A stretch of 64,000 nucleotides of DNA from Pseudarthrobacter sp. BIM B-2242 (GCF_014764445.1 NZ_CP061721.1:1922001-1986000), one strand, 5' to 3'; numbered from the stretch's first letter, positions 16,643 through 26,453 are shown. Notes: a model not told the origin generated them from the letters alone. Translations and numbers: made by a program.

Positions 16643-16927
16643 TTACGTGTGGGAGTAGGTGAGGCAGTCCGCGTTATCGGGGCCCGGGCCCACATGGACT
16701 TCCGGTGCCTTACACATGAGGTGGTCGTTGTGGACACATTCCGCGCGCTGGCACGCTCCGACGTCGGCCAGGACCTTGGGCAGTCCGCCATGCATGCCGG
16801 TGTCGATGAAGGTGGCGCAGGACGCATGGTCTTCAGCCCCGCCCACCGTGATGGCGGCGGCGTTGCAGTTGGAATGATCGTTGAAGGAACAGTTGGTAAC
16901 ACTGCAGTCAGCGACGTGCGTTGTCAT
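16643..16927 (-). CDS. Tandem DUF1540 cysteine-rich protein
   Basis: 94 residues from the ATG at 16927, behind GGAGG. Two DUF1540 units lie head to tail: CSVTNCSFNDHSNC with a later SCATF, and CQRAECVHNDHLMC with a later DCLTY. Each has four Cys that could bind one metal. DUF1540 proteins are small presumed metal-binding proteins of unknown role. An upstream in-frame start would add 25 residues but has no ribosome site. Confidence 0.85.
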   Translation of the reverse strand: MTTHVADCSVTNCSFNDHSNCNAAAITVGGAEDHASCATFIDTGMHGGLPKVLADVGACQRAECVHNDHLMCKAPEVHVGPGPDNADCLTYSHT

Positions 16928-17051
16928 ACAAAATCCTCCGTGTTCAGGCCGCCCCGGACGGGCGGCTCCTCTGCCCACGGTAACGCCGTCGTGCCGGATC
17001 AAAAAGACCCAATCATGTGACCTAATTCAGGCAGGACAGGGGCGCTGTCCG

Positions 17052-17633
17052 TCAGTCCGCGGCCGGCAGGAACCGCCCGTTCCGGATCCGTGACGGCCCG
17101 CACTCCACGTCCATCGGCGGGATGCTCCACGGCCCGCGCCCGTGGCCCGGCGGCCGGCCCACGGCCACGTGCGGCACCCAGTGGGGGTACCGGAAGCCAA
17201 GGGCCGGCGAGCTGAGGATGAAGTCGTCAACGTTGTCCACAAGGAGCCGGTCCAACAGGTCATGCAGTCCCTGCACCAGGGAAACCTGATAGTCCCTAAC
17301 GTGCTGCGGCACGGTCACTTCCAGCCCGGCGATGCTGCCGCCGCCCAGCACGATCACCCGGTCCGAGGTTCCGGCGAAGCCCGCCAGTTCCGGCAGTGAC
17401 CGCAGCCACCGTGCCGTGCCTGTGACGGCGTTGCCGGCAGGGGTTGAGCCCTTGGTCCAGTCCTCGATGTCCCGGGCGAAGTCTGCCAGGATGCCCACAT
17501 GAAGCAGGGTCAGGTGCAGGCCCTGCGGCCGGCGCAAGGACTGCACCAGGCTGCCCAGCGCCTCGAAGTCAGCCGGACCGTGCCCGACCCGGAGGACAGG
17601 AACCTCCACCGTAATACGGGGCGGCACGGGCAT
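17052..17633 (-). CDS. 2H phosphoesterase-like (2'-5' RNA ligase fold) protein
   Basis: 193 residues, with GGAGG before the ATG. Two HxTx-type motifs are visible: HLTLLHVG near residue 40 and HVAVGRP near residue 156 (the second has Ala in place of Thr/Ser). This is the signature of the 2H phosphoesterase / LigT superfamily, whose members act on 2',3'-cyclic phosphates and related nucleotides. The degenerate second motif lowers confidence in activity. It is transcribed away from the EF-G2 gene. Confidence 0.65.
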   Translation of the reverse strand: MPVPPRITVEVPVLRVGHGPADFEALGSLVQSLRRPQGLHLTLLHVGILADFARDIEDWTKGSTPAGNAVTGTARWLRSLPELAGFAGTSDRVIVLGGGSIAGLEVTVPQHVRDYQVSLVQGLHDLLDRLLVDNVDDFILSSPALGFRYPHWVPHVAVGRPPGHGRGPWSIPPMDVECGPSRIRNGRFLPAAD

Positions 17634-17782
17634 GCTGACCTCCTCAGGCAGGTGTCTCCGCTGCCATTATCCTCCGGTGCGGAACCGCAGGCACAGGAAC
17701 ACTCTTGCTGTTCAGTCCGCCAGGGTGTCGAATCGAAGGACACGATTCAGCCCGGTGCACGGCACGACGCCAGGAGGTTCCC

Positions 17783-19939
17783 ATGTCAGTGAAAGGCGCG
17801 AAGGACGCAGCACGGATACCGGGACGGAGCGGACCCGAGTCGCGGCGGGGAGACGCCGCCGCCGGTTTTGCGGCAGACAGCCCGGACCAGGTGCGCAATG
17901 TGGCGCTCATCGGGCATTCGGGGGCGGGGAAGACCCTGCTGATCGAGGCACTGCTCGCCGCCCACGGCATGATTTCCCGCAAGGGTTCCATTGCGGATGG
18001 AACCACCGTCAGCGACTCGGACCCGGCCGCCGTCCGGCAGCAGCGCTCGGTGGGGCTGGCCGTGGTGCCGCTGCTCATCAATGGCATCAAGGTGAACGTG
18101 CTGGACACGCCCGGCTATCCGGACTTCATCGGCGAATTGCGGGCAGGGCTGCGGGCGGCGGACGCGGCCCTCTTTGTTGTCTCGGCCGTGGACGGCATCG
18201 ATGCCACCACCACCGGGCTGTGGGGAGAATGCGAGCGGGTGGGGATGCCGCGTGCCGTGGCCATCACCCGCGTTGACCACCCCAGGGCGGATTACGACGG
18301 CGTCCTGGCCGCCTGCCAGCAGGCGTTCGGCGAGTCGGTGGTGCCCCTCTACGTCCCGGTCCGCAGCGCCGGCGAGATCACGGGACTGCTCGGGTTGCTG
18401 CAGGGGACGGTCTCCGACTATTCAGAAGGGGAGGCCGGCGCGCCGCCGCGGGACGCAGACCCGGGCGAGCTGTCCGGCTCGGAAGCGGCACGGGGCCAGC
18501 TGATTGAAGGGATCATCGCCGAAAGCGAGGACGAGACCCTGATGGACCGCTACCTCGGCGGCGAGGACATCGATACGGACGTCCTGGTCACGGACCTGGA
18601 AACCGCCGTCGCCCGCGGCTCGTTTTTTCCGGTCCTGCCCACCTCGGCCGTGACCGGCCTGGGCGCTGCCGAGCTGATGGAAGTCCTGACCAGGGCGTTC
18701 CCCTCCCCGCTGGAGCACGGACTGCCGGAAGTAACAGACCTGTCCGGCGCCCCGGCCGCAGAACTTGCCTGTGACCCTGCGGGGCCGCTGGCGGCAGAGG
18801 TGGTCCGCACGACCGTTGATCCGTTCCTGGGCCGGGTCTGCCTGGTGCGGGTCTTCTCGGGCACGCTGCGTGAGGACACTCCCGTGCATGTTGCCGGCCA
18901 CGGGCTGGCGGACCGCGGCCACCAGGACCATGACACGGACGAGCGGGTCACGCACCTGTATTCCCCGCTGGGCGCCAACCTCCGGCCGGTGGCGCAGTGC
19001 GTCGCCGGCGACATCTGTGCGCTCGCCAAACTGGGAAGCGCCGAGACCGGGGACACCATCTCGTCCAGGGAACAGCCGCTGCTGCTCTCCACCTGGGAGA
19101 TGCCCGAGCCGCTGATGCCGGTGGCTGTCGAGGCGGACTCACGCAGCGACGAGGATGCCCTGTCCCGAAGCCTGGCCAAGGTTGCTGCGGGAGATCCCAC
19201 CCTCCGGGTGGAGCGGAACGCCGAAACGCACCAGCTGATCCTCTGGTGCATGGGCGAGGCCCATGCTGATGTGGTGCTGGACAGGCTGCGGGAGCAGGGC
19301 GTGAAACTGCACACCCAGGACGTGGTGACGCCGCTGCGGGAAACCTTTGCCGGCCCGGCCACCGGCCACGGCCGGCACGTCAAGCAATCAGGCGGCCACG
19401 GGCAGTACGCGGTGTGCGATATCAATGTGGAACCGCTCGCACGCGGCGGCGGATTCGAATTCATCGACAAGACCGTGGGCGGCGTGATTCCGGGAACATT
19501 TATCTCCTCCGTGGAAAAGGGGGTCAGGACCCAGATGCAGAAAGGCCTGGCGGCAGGCTTCCCCGTGGTTGACCTGCGCGTGACGCTGGTGGGCGGAAAG
19601 GCCCACAGCGTGGACTCGTCCGACGCCGCGTTCCAGGCAGCCGGTGCCCTGGCACTCCGGGAGGCTGCCGCTGCGGGCCGGATCAAGCTGCTTGAGCCCG
19701 TGTCCACGGTCAGCATCACCGTCTCGGACGAGCATGTGGGCGCCGTGATGAGTGACTTGTCCGGCCGCCGCGGCCGGCTGACCGGAACCGCCACCGCCGA
19801 CGGCGAGCTGACCGAAATCAGCGCCGAGGTGCCGGACCAGGAACTGCTGCGCTACGCCGTCGAGCTGCGGGCCCTGACGGCCGGCACGGGGCGGTTCCGC
19901 CGCCGCTACCTGCGGCACGAGCCGGTGCCCAGCACCTGA
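17783..19939 (+). CDS. Elongation factor G-like protein EF-G2
   Basis: 718 residues from the ATG at 17783, behind AGGAGG; the reading frame is open further upstream but without support. The P-loop GHSGAGKT (44-51) and G3 DTPG (108-111) are intact. G4, normally NKxD, reads TRVD (162-165), and the switch I RGITI equivalent reads RSVGL. Domains II to V of EF-G follow (for example GGVIPGTFISSVEKGVR and the C-terminal RGRLTGT region). This is the actinobacterial paralogue distinct from FusA. Mycobacterial EF-G2 is reported to bind GTP but lack ribosome-dependent GTPase activity, consistent with these changes. The role is unclear. Confidence 0.88.
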   Translation: MSVKGAKDAARIPGRSGPESRRGDAAAGFAADSPDQVRNVALIGHSGAGKTLLIEALLAAHGMISRKGSIADGTTVSDSDPAAVRQQRSVGLAVVPLLINGIKVNVLDTPGYPDFIGELRAGLRAADAALFVVSAVDGIDATTTGLWGECERVGMPRAVAITRVDHPRADYDGVLAACQQAFGESVVPLYVPVRSAGEITGLLGLLQGTVSDYSEGEAGAPPRDADPGELSGSEAARGQLIEGIIAESEDETLMDRYLGGEDIDTDVLVTDLETAVARGSFFPVLPTSAVTGLGAAELMEVLTRAFPSPLEHGLPEVTDLSGAPAAELACDPAGPLAAEVVRTTVDPFLGRVCLVRVFSGTLREDTPVHVAGHGLADRGHQDHDTDERVTHLYSPLGANLRPVAQCVAGDICALAKLGSAETGDTISSREQPLLLSTWEMPEPLMPVAVEADSRSDEDALSRSLAKVAAGDPTLRVERNAETHQLILWCMGEAHADVVLDRLREQGVKLHTQDVVTPLRETFAGPATGHGRHVKQSGGHGQYAVCDINVEPLARGGGFEFIDKTVGGVIPGTFISSVEKGVRTQMQKGLAAGFPVVDLRVTLVGGKAHSVDSSDAAFQAAGALALREAAAAGRIKLLEPVSTVSITVSDEHVGAVMSDLSGRRGRLTGTATADGELTEISAEVPDQELLRYAVELRALTAGTGRFRRRYLRHEPVPST

Positions 19940-19949
19940 GTGCCGGACC

Positions 19950-21206
19950 ATGAATGCCGCCGCGCGCAAGATCCAGCGTATCTACCTCACCCTGACGCTG
20001 GGCAACACGCTCGCGGCCTCGTTCATCTGGGGCATCAATACGCTCTTCCTGCTGGACGCCGGGCTCAGCAACCTCGAAGCCTTCGCGGCCAACGCGTTTT
20101 TCACGGCCGGCATGGTGCTGTTCGAAGTGCCCACCGGTGTCATCGCCGATGGCTGGGGCCGCCGGGCGTCGTTCCTGCTGGGCACGGTGACCCTGGCGGC
20201 ATCGACGTACCTCTACTACCTCCTCTGGCAGCTGTCCGCGCCGTTCTGGGCGTGGGCGGTGGTGTCCGTCCTGCTGGGCCTGGGCTTTACGTTCTTCTCA
20301 GGGGCTGTGGAGGCCTGGCTCGTTGACGCCCTGCACTTCTCCGCCTACGAGGGTGAGCTGGAGACGGTCCTGGGGAAGGGCCAGATGGTCTCCGGCGTGG
20401 CCATGCTGGCGGGCTCGGCGGCCGGCGGCGTGATCGCCCAGATCACCGACCTCGGCGTGCCGTTCCTGCTGCGCGTTGGCGTGCTGCTGGCGATGTTCGG
20501 TGTGGCCTTTCTGCTGATGCATGATGTCGGCTTTACCCCGGAGCGCTCCTCACATCCACTGCAGGCGACCAGGGCAGTGCTGACCGCGTCCATCGACAGC
20601 GGACTCAAGAACCCGCCCGTCCGGTACATCATGCTGGCGGCGCCCTTCAGCGCAGGTGTGGGGATCTACGTGTTCTACGCGCTCCAGCCCTTCCTGCTCG
20701 AACTTTTCGGGGATCCGCGGGCCTACTCCGTTGCCGGCCTCGCGGCGGCCATTGTGGCCGGAGCCCAGGTGGTGGGCGGGTGGCTGGCACCCACGCTCCG
20801 GCGCCTGGTCCGTAAGAGGACAACGGTCCTGGTGGTGACCAGCGGCCTCGGCGGGCTGATCCTGGTGGCGCTGGGCTTCACGCGTCTCTTCTGGGTGGCC
20901 CTGCTCCTGCTCACCCTCTGGGCGCTCGTGACGGCGGCAGCCACTCCGGTGCGGCAGGCCTACCTCAACGACATGATTTCCTCGAAACAGCGGGCCACGG
21001 TGCTCAGCTTCGATTCCCTGATGGGATCCAGCGGCGGCATCGTGGTGCAGCCGCTGATGGGCCGGACGGCGGACGTCTACGGCTACCCGCTGTCGCTGGC
21101 GTTCAGCGGCGTGATCGAGCTGTTCGCGGTGCCGTTCCTGCTGGCAAGCCGCCGCAGGCGCTCGCCGGCCGACACCAGGACTGCTGCCACGGAAACACCG
21201 TTGTGA
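19950..21206 (+). CDS. MFS transporter
   Basis: 418 residues, twelve predicted membrane segments. The loop 2-3 signature GVIADGWGRRASFLLG and the pattern TLGNTLAASFIWGINTLFLLDAGLSN place it in the major facilitator superfamily, likely a drug-type efflux carrier. It starts 10 bases after the EF-G2 stop with no strong ribosome site, so it is presumably cotranscribed and translationally coupled. The substrate is not predictable. Confidence 0.85.
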   Translation: MNAAARKIQRIYLTLTLGNTLAASFIWGINTLFLLDAGLSNLEAFAANAFFTAGMVLFEVPTGVIADGWGRRASFLLGTVTLAASTYLYYLLWQLSAPFWAWAVVSVLLGLGFTFFSGAVEAWLVDALHFSAYEGELETVLGKGQMVSGVAMLAGSAAGGVIAQITDLGVPFLLRVGVLLAMFGVAFLLMHDVGFTPERSSHPLQATRAVLTASIDSGLKNPPVRYIMLAAPFSAGVGIYVFYALQPFLLELFGDPRAYSVAGLAAAIVAGAQVVGGWLAPTLRRLVRKRTTVLVVTSGLGGLILVALGFTRLFWVALLLLTLWALVTAAATPVRQAYLNDMISSKQRATVLSFDSLMGSSGGIVVQPLMGRTADVYGYPLSLAFSGVIELFAVPFLLASRRRRSPADTRTAATETPL

Positions 21207-21233
21207 AGCGGTGCGGGGGCAAGTAATCAAGGG

Positions 21234-21262
21234 TTGAGAGTCGGAATGCGCGGGAGTAACGT
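21234..21262 (+). promoter_or_regulatory. Possible promoter of the gamma-glutamyltransferase gene
   Basis: TTGAGA (21234-21239) and TAACGT (21257-21262) separated by 17 bases, 43 bases before the start codon. Confidence 0.45.
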
Positions 21263-21305
21263 GACGCAAACCACACACTTCGCAAAACTCTGACAAGGGA
21301 GCATC

Positions 21306-23174
21306 ATGCCTACTTTGCGGCGACAGGTGGCTGCTGTTACGGCAGTTCTGGCTTTGAGTGTCACGGCAGGCGCCGTCGGGGGTCCCGCTTTCGCGGACCA
21401 GCGGGAGGACAAAAAAGAGGCTACGGCAACCGGGTACGGCGGAGCTGTGAGCACCGTGGACCTGGACGCTTCGGCAGCGGCTCTCGAGGTCCTGCGCGAA
21501 GGCGGCAACGCAGCAGACGCCGCCGTCGCCGCAGCAGCAACCCTGGGCGTGACCGAGGCGTACAGTGCCGGGATTGGCGGTGGCGGCTACTTCGTGTTCT
21601 ACGATGCCAGGACCGGTGACGTGGAGACCATCGACGGCCGCGAAACTGCACCGGCCGGCATGCCCCCGGACGCGTTCATCAACGCGGCAACCGGGAAACC
21701 GTACCCCTTTGCCGAGCTGGTCTCCAGCGGAGTGTCCGTAGGTGTCCCCGGTACGCTCGCCACCTGGGAGCGGGCACTGGAACGGTGGGGCCACCGGGAC
21801 CTTGAGGACGTCCTCGAACCGGCCATCGAGGTGGCAGAGGAGGGCTTCGTGGTGGACGACACCTTCCGCCAGCAGACCCTCGACAACAAGGCCAGGTTCT
21901 CGGCCTACACCTCCACAAGGGACCTCTTCCTGCCGGGCGGCGACGCTCCCGCGGTCGGAAGCGTGTTCCGTAACCCGGACCTCGCCGAAACCTACCGCCT
22001 CATCGCCAGGAAGGGCACCGGAGCCTTCTACGGCGGCCAGCTGGCCGAGGACATGGCCGATACGGTTCAGTCGCCGCCGAAGGACCCCGCCTGGGTGCCG
22101 CCTGAGACGAATCCGCCCACCAGCATCCCGGCCTTCCCCGGATACCTCACCACGGAGGACCTCGCCGGCTACCGGACGATTGACCAGGAGCCTACGCACG
22201 TTGAATACCGCGGCTACGACGTCTACGGCATGGCGCCCTCCAGCAGCGGCGGCACCACGGTGGGCGAAGCGCTGAACATCCTGGAGACATTCAACCTCCA
22301 AGAAATGCGCCAGGCTGACGGGACGAATCCCGGCGCCCTGCACCACTACCTTGAGGCGAGTGCCCTCGCCTTTGCCGACCGCGGCAAGTACGTTGGCGAC
22401 CCCGCATTCGTTGACGTCCCCACCGGGGACCTCACGGACCCGCTTTTCGGCAAGGAACGGTCCTGCGGGATTGATCCGGCTACGGCGGCCGTGAAACCTG
22501 TCGCGGCAGGAGACGTGTCAGATTACGACGGCGTCTGCCCGGTTGCGCCGGCAGCGGCAGCCGACGGGACGGACACCGAAAACATCTCCACCACCAACCT
22601 GACAGTCGCCGACCAGTGGGGCAACGTGGTGGAGTACACGCTGACCATCGAGCAGACCGGCGGGTCCGGCATTGTGGTTCCGGGCCGCGGGTTCCTGCTC
22701 AACAACGAGCTCACGGACTTCTCCTACGACTCCGCCAATCCGGAAGACCCGAACAGGGTGGAGGCCGGCAAACGTCCGCGCTCCTCGATGTCACCCACCA
22801 TCATCCTCAAGGACGACAAGCCGTTCCTGGCGCTGGGATCCCCGGGCGGATCCACCATCATCACGACGGTCCTGCAGACAATCCTCAACCGCGTGGACCT
22901 GGGCATGAGCGTTTCCGAGGCGCTGGCGGCTCCCCGGGCAGCGCAACGGAACACGGCCAATGTCACGGCAGAGCCGGAGTTCATTACGGCTTACGGCAGC
23001 CAGCTGGCACCGTACGGGCACAAGCTGGTGCCTGCCGGTGACGCGTTCAGCTCTGCGGCGGAGATCGGCGCGGCCACGGCCATCGAGTTCGGCCGGCACG
23101 GGCGCATGACCGCCGCCGCCGAACCGGTCAGGCGGGGTGGAGGTTCTGCGCTTGTGGTCTGGCCGGATCGCTGA
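21306..23174 (+). CDS. ggt: Secreted gamma-glutamyltransferase
   Basis: 622 residues, behind AAGGGAGC. A signal peptide ends near PAFA-DQ (residue 30). The large subunit contains VLREGGNAADAAVAAA and the G-rich GIGGGGYFVFYD. The autocatalytic processing site is the first Thr of STTNLTVAD (T429), followed by GNVVEYTLTIEQTGGSGIV and LLNNELTDFS of the small subunit. The residue after the TT pair is Asn where many enzymes have His. GGT cleaves and transfers gamma-glutamyl groups from glutathione and similar peptides; mycothiol-using actinobacteria may use it on peptides or poly-gamma-glutamyl compounds. A hairpin follows the stop. Confidence 0.92.
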   Translation: MPTLRRQVAAVTAVLALSVTAGAVGGPAFADQREDKKEATATGYGGAVSTVDLDASAAALEVLREGGNAADAAVAAAATLGVTEAYSAGIGGGGYFVFYDARTGDVETIDGRETAPAGMPPDAFINAATGKPYPFAELVSSGVSVGVPGTLATWERALERWGHRDLEDVLEPAIEVAEEGFVVDDTFRQQTLDNKARFSAYTSTRDLFLPGGDAPAVGSVFRNPDLAETYRLIARKGTGAFYGGQLAEDMADTVQSPPKDPAWVPPETNPPTSIPAFPGYLTTEDLAGYRTIDQEPTHVEYRGYDVYGMAPSSSGGTTVGEALNILETFNLQEMRQADGTNPGALHHYLEASALAFADRGKYVGDPAFVDVPTGDLTDPLFGKERSCGIDPATAAVKPVAAGDVSDYDGVCPVAPAAAADGTDTENISTTNLTVADQWGNVVEYTLTIEQTGGSGIVVPGRGFLLNNELTDFSYDSANPEDPNRVEAGKRPRSSMSPTIILKDDKPFLALGSPGGSTIITTVLQTILNRVDLGMSVSEALAAPRAAQRNTANVTAEPEFITAYGSQLAPYGHKLVPAGDAFSSAAEIGAATAIEFGRHGRMTAAAEPVRRGGGSALVVWPDR

Positions 23175-23182
23175 TGCAGCTC

Positions 23183-23220
23183 CCGTCCCGGGACGGCGTT
23201 ATTGCCCCATCCCGGGACGG
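23183..23220. terminator. Hairpin between ggt and the convergent small gene
   Basis: An 11-bp perfect stem (23183-23193 with 23210-23220) around a 16-base loop, without a strong T run. It overlaps the last codons of the minus-strand gene. Confidence 0.55.
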
Positions 23221-23420
23221 ACAGCAACGAAGTCAATGGCGGTCTGCACCTTTTTCTTCGGGCCACGCGAGAAGCCTTTGGCATCCAACCGGTTCTGCGC
23301 CCGGTACTCCGCCAGGGCCTGGTCGTAGATCTCGTTGAGCCTGCGGCCGGCGAAGACTTCCTGGGATCCATCGTTGAAGATGACGGTCACGGGTGTGCTG
23401 GCCGGAAAGTGCCTGTTCAT
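23199..23420 (-). CDS. Small basic hypothetical protein
   Basis: 73 residues from the ATG at 23420; an in-frame TTG at 23459 would add 13 residues (LIQLQQDSEGFVR). The visible order is VTVIFNDGSQEVFAGRRLNEIYDQALAEYRAQNRLDAKGF, then a Lys-rich GPKKKVQTAIDFVAV. No named domain is recognised. The high Lys/Arg content fits a small nucleic-acid-associated or structural protein, but that is a guess. Codon use matches the neighbours. It converges on ggt. Confidence 0.55.
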   Translation of the reverse strand: MNRHFPASTPVTVIFNDGSQEVFAGRRLNEIYDQALAEYRAQNRLDAKGFSRGPKKKVQTAIDFVAVRPGMGQ

Positions 23421-23578
23421 GCGGACGAAGCCTTCGGAGTCCTGCTGGAGCTGTATCAAGGGGGTCCCGCTTTCGTGATGGATTGACCTCCAGTCTGACG
23501 CATTGGCGCACACCTGCGCGTACCTGCGCTGACTGAGCCAGCTGACGGCCCGGGCCGGATTGAGGCGACAATGGTCGT

Positions 23579-26290
23579 GTGACTTCACCGAGCAACCCCC
23601 GCGCCGGCCGGGCGGACATCGCCGTACCGGGTGCCTTTGACCTGGCCACCATCGGCACCGGTCTGGCGTTCGGTGCATCGCTGCCTGAACTGGCTGCGGC
23701 GCTGCGGGCCGGCGGCGCGGCGGGGACTGCAGTGGTGCAGGCCCCGCCCGGGACAGGCAAAACCACCCTTGTCCCGCCGCTGCTCGCCAACCTCGCCCCC
23801 ACACCCGGGGCGTTGCGCGTGGTGGTGACCCAGCCCCGGCGGGTCGCAGCACGTGCCGCTGCGCGGCGCCTGGCCGCCCTCGACGGCAGCCCGGTGGGGG
23901 ACCGCGTCGGCTATACGGTCCGCGGCGAGCGCCAGGCCGGGCCCGGCACCCTGGTGGAGTTCGTCACACCCGGCATCCTGCTGCGCCGGCTGCTGGACAA
24001 TCCAGGGCTGGAGAGCACCGGCGCCGTCATCCTGGACGAGGTGCACGAGCGCGGCCTCGAGACCGACCTGCTGCTGGGCATGCTGAATGAAGTCCGCCAG
24101 CTCCGCGGCGACCTCACCCTGGTGGCCATGTCCGCCACGCTGGACGCACCCCGCTTCGCCGCCCTGATCGGGAGAGCCGGAGCCGGGGGAACGACAGCGG
24201 AGGGAACAGCGGACGACGACGGCGGCCCGGCCCCCGTCGTCGACTGTCCCTCAGCGCTGTACCCGCTTGAGGTTCACTGGACACCGGCGGCGGCGCCCCG
24301 GCTTGATGGCCGGGGCGTGGCGCGCGGATTCCTGGACCATGTGGCGGATACGGCGGCGGAGGCCCACGCGGCTGCGGTGGCCATCGACGCGGGCACCGAT
24401 GCCCTGGTGTTTGTGCCGGGCGCCTGGGAGGTGTCCTATGTGGCGGGCCGGCTCCGCGGGCGGGTGGCCGGCGGAACCGAGGTGCTGGAGCTCCACGGAC
24501 AGGTGGGCCCGGCCGAGCAGGACCGTGCCGTATCCGGGCGCCGCCCGGGTGGCCCGGCCCGCATTATCGTCTCCACGGACTTGGCGGAGTCATCCCTGAC
24601 GGTGCCGGGCGTGCGGCTGGTCATCGATTCCGGACTGACCCGTGAACCGCGCCGCGACGCGAACCGCGGCATGTCCGGGCTGGTAACAGTCTCCTGCTCC
24701 CGGGCCTCGGCAGAACAGCGCGCCGGCCGCGCCGCGCGGCAGGGGCCGGGACGGGTGGTGCGATGCTACGACCAGCGAAGCTACGGCGCCGCTCCCGCGC
24801 ACGTCACCCCGGAGATTGCCGTCGCCGATCTGACCGGCGCCGCCTTGACCCTGGCCTGCTGGGGCTCACCCGGCGGACGGGGGCTGGCGCTGCCGGATAC
24901 GCCACCGGCCGCCGCTATGGCAGAGGCCATCGAGGTGCTGAGGGAGCTCGGTGCGGTGGACGAAGGCGGGCAGGCCACGGGTCTGGGCAGGACCCTGGCC
25001 CGGGTCCCGGCCGATCCCCGGCTGGCCCGGGCGCTCCTGGACGGCGCCGCGGCAGTGGGCCACCACAAGGCGGCCGAAGCCGTTGCACTCGTCGCCGGCG
25101 ACCAGCGTGCCCCGGGCGCCGACCTCACAGCCCTCCTCGCAACCCTGCGAGCCGGTAAGGAACCCGCCTCCCGGCGCTGGGCGGAAGACGTCCGGCGGCT
25201 GGAAAGCATCGTGCGGAAGGAAAGCGGCGCCGTCGGGCGTTCTGCCGTCACGGCGCCCGTGAGTGCCGCGGAGGCGCTGGGTGTCGTCGTCGCGATGGCA
25301 TTCCCGGACCGGATTGCCTGGCGCGTGCCGGGGGAGGGCCAGGCGCGGTACCTGCTGTCTTCCGGAACCCGTGCGGGCCTGCCGGCGGGCAGCTCTTTAT
25401 CGGGATACGAATGGCTGGCGGTTGCGGAGGTGTCGCGGGCAGCGGGCAGGGATGCTGCCGGTACCGGCGCCGTGATCCGCTCCGCGGCTCCACTGACTGC
25501 TGATCTGGCGCAGGCGGCCGCCGGGCAGTTGCTCACCGACACTGTCGACGCGACCTTCAGCCAGGGCCGGGTCATGGCGCGCCGGGAACGACGGCTGGGC
25601 GCCATCAGCCTGTCCTCAACCCCTGTCCGGCCGTCACCCGCCGATGGACGCGCGGCGGTGGCCCGCGCACTCTCGGCGGAGGGTCTGGGAATCATTGGCT
25701 GGTCGACGGCGGCGGATGCCCTGCGCCGCCGGCTCGCCCTGCTGCACCGCGAACTCGGCGCGCCGTGGCCGGACGTTTCCGAGCACGCCCTGCTGGCAGA
25801 CCTCGACGCCTGGCTCAGGCCGGAGCTTGAAAAGCTGGCCGGCGGCGCGTCCACGAACTCCATTGACCTCACCGACCCCCTGCGGCGGTTGCTGCCCTGG
25901 CCGGAGGCGGTCCGCCTGGCCGAGCTGGTCCCGGAGGCGCTTAAGGTTCCGAGCGGATCGACGGTCCGGATCGACTACCCCGACGTCGCCGAGAATACGG
26001 GGACGGAGCATAGGGCGGACGACGCCGGCCGTCCGGTTGTGGCGGTCAAGCTGCAGGAATGCTTTGGCTGGGCCGAGACGCCGCGGCTGGTGGACGGCAG
26101 GGTACCGGTCCTGTTCCATCTCCTCTCCCCGGCCAGGCGGCCGCTGGCGGTGACCGATGACCTGGCGTCGTTCTGGTCCGGGCCCTACGCACAGGTCAGG
26201 GCCGAGATGCGGGGCCGCTATCCCCGGCACCCCTGGCCGGAGGACCCCTGGACGGCGCAGGCAACGGCCCGGACCAAAGCCAGGATGTAA
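23579..26290 (+). CDS. hrpB: ATP-dependent helicase HrpB
   Basis: 903 residues from the GTG at 23579. It is a DExH-box helicase: Walker A PPGTGKTTLVPPLL (near 57-68), DEVHER box, SAT as MSATLD, and motif VI QRAGRAARQGPGR. An HA2-type region follows, and the HrpB-specific C-terminal domain ends with ECFGWAETPRLVDGRVPVLFHLLSPARRPLAVTDDL. HrpB is a putative RNA/DNA helicase whose physiological target is not settled. It is slightly longer than E. coli HrpB owing to a Gly/Asp-rich insert in the first RecA domain (near 200-215). Confidence 0.9.
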   Translation: MTSPSNPRAGRADIAVPGAFDLATIGTGLAFGASLPELAAALRAGGAAGTAVVQAPPGTGKTTLVPPLLANLAPTPGALRVVVTQPRRVAARAAARRLAALDGSPVGDRVGYTVRGERQAGPGTLVEFVTPGILLRRLLDNPGLESTGAVILDEVHERGLETDLLLGMLNEVRQLRGDLTLVAMSATLDAPRFAALIGRAGAGGTTAEGTADDDGGPAPVVDCPSALYPLEVHWTPAAAPRLDGRGVARGFLDHVADTAAEAHAAAVAIDAGTDALVFVPGAWEVSYVAGRLRGRVAGGTEVLELHGQVGPAEQDRAVSGRRPGGPARIIVSTDLAESSLTVPGVRLVIDSGLTREPRRDANRGMSGLVTVSCSRASAEQRAGRAARQGPGRVVRCYDQRSYGAAPAHVTPEIAVADLTGAALTLACWGSPGGRGLALPDTPPAAAMAEAIEVLRELGAVDEGGQATGLGRTLARVPADPRLARALLDGAAAVGHHKAAEAVALVAGDQRAPGADLTALLATLRAGKEPASRRWAEDVRRLESIVRKESGAVGRSAVTAPVSAAEALGVVVAMAFPDRIAWRVPGEGQARYLLSSGTRAGLPAGSSLSGYEWLAVAEVSRAAGRDAAGTGAVIRSAAPLTADLAQAAAGQLLTDTVDATFSQGRVMARRERRLGAISLSSTPVRPSPADGRAAVARALSAEGLGIIGWSTAADALRRRLALLHRELGAPWPDVSEHALLADLDAWLRPELEKLAGGASTNSIDLTDPLRRLLPWPEAVRLAELVPEALKVPSGSTVRIDYPDVAENTGTEHRADDAGRPVVAVKLQECFGWAETPRLVDGRVPVLFHLLSPARRPLAVTDDLASFWSGPYAQVRAEMRGRYPRHPWPEDPWTAQATARTKARM

Positions 26291-26397
26291 CGCCGGCGGT
26301 TGCCGCCTGGTTTCTGCCGCCTGGCCGTGGAGTACCCGCGTGAGATGTCCGATACGTGGCCGAAACGTAGCGTCGACCCCCTGAAACATCCCGCCGT

Positions 26398-26403
26398 TAG
26401 GCT
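26398..26403 (+). promoter_or_regulatory. -10 box (TAGGCT) upstream of a small ORF
   Basis: TAGGCT, the same hexamer found before polA, coaE and two other genes. It would place the transcript start about 40-45 bases before the small ORF at 26454. Confidence 0.4.
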
Positions 26404-26453
26404 CGTTCCTACTTGGACAACGTGGTCAAGACACAATACGAAGGGACGTACCA

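Noticed and set aside
20550..22346. 598-codon minus-strand ORF across the MFS and ggt genes
   Set aside because: It spans two well-supported genes and their promoter. It is a by-product of high GC and has no domain features.
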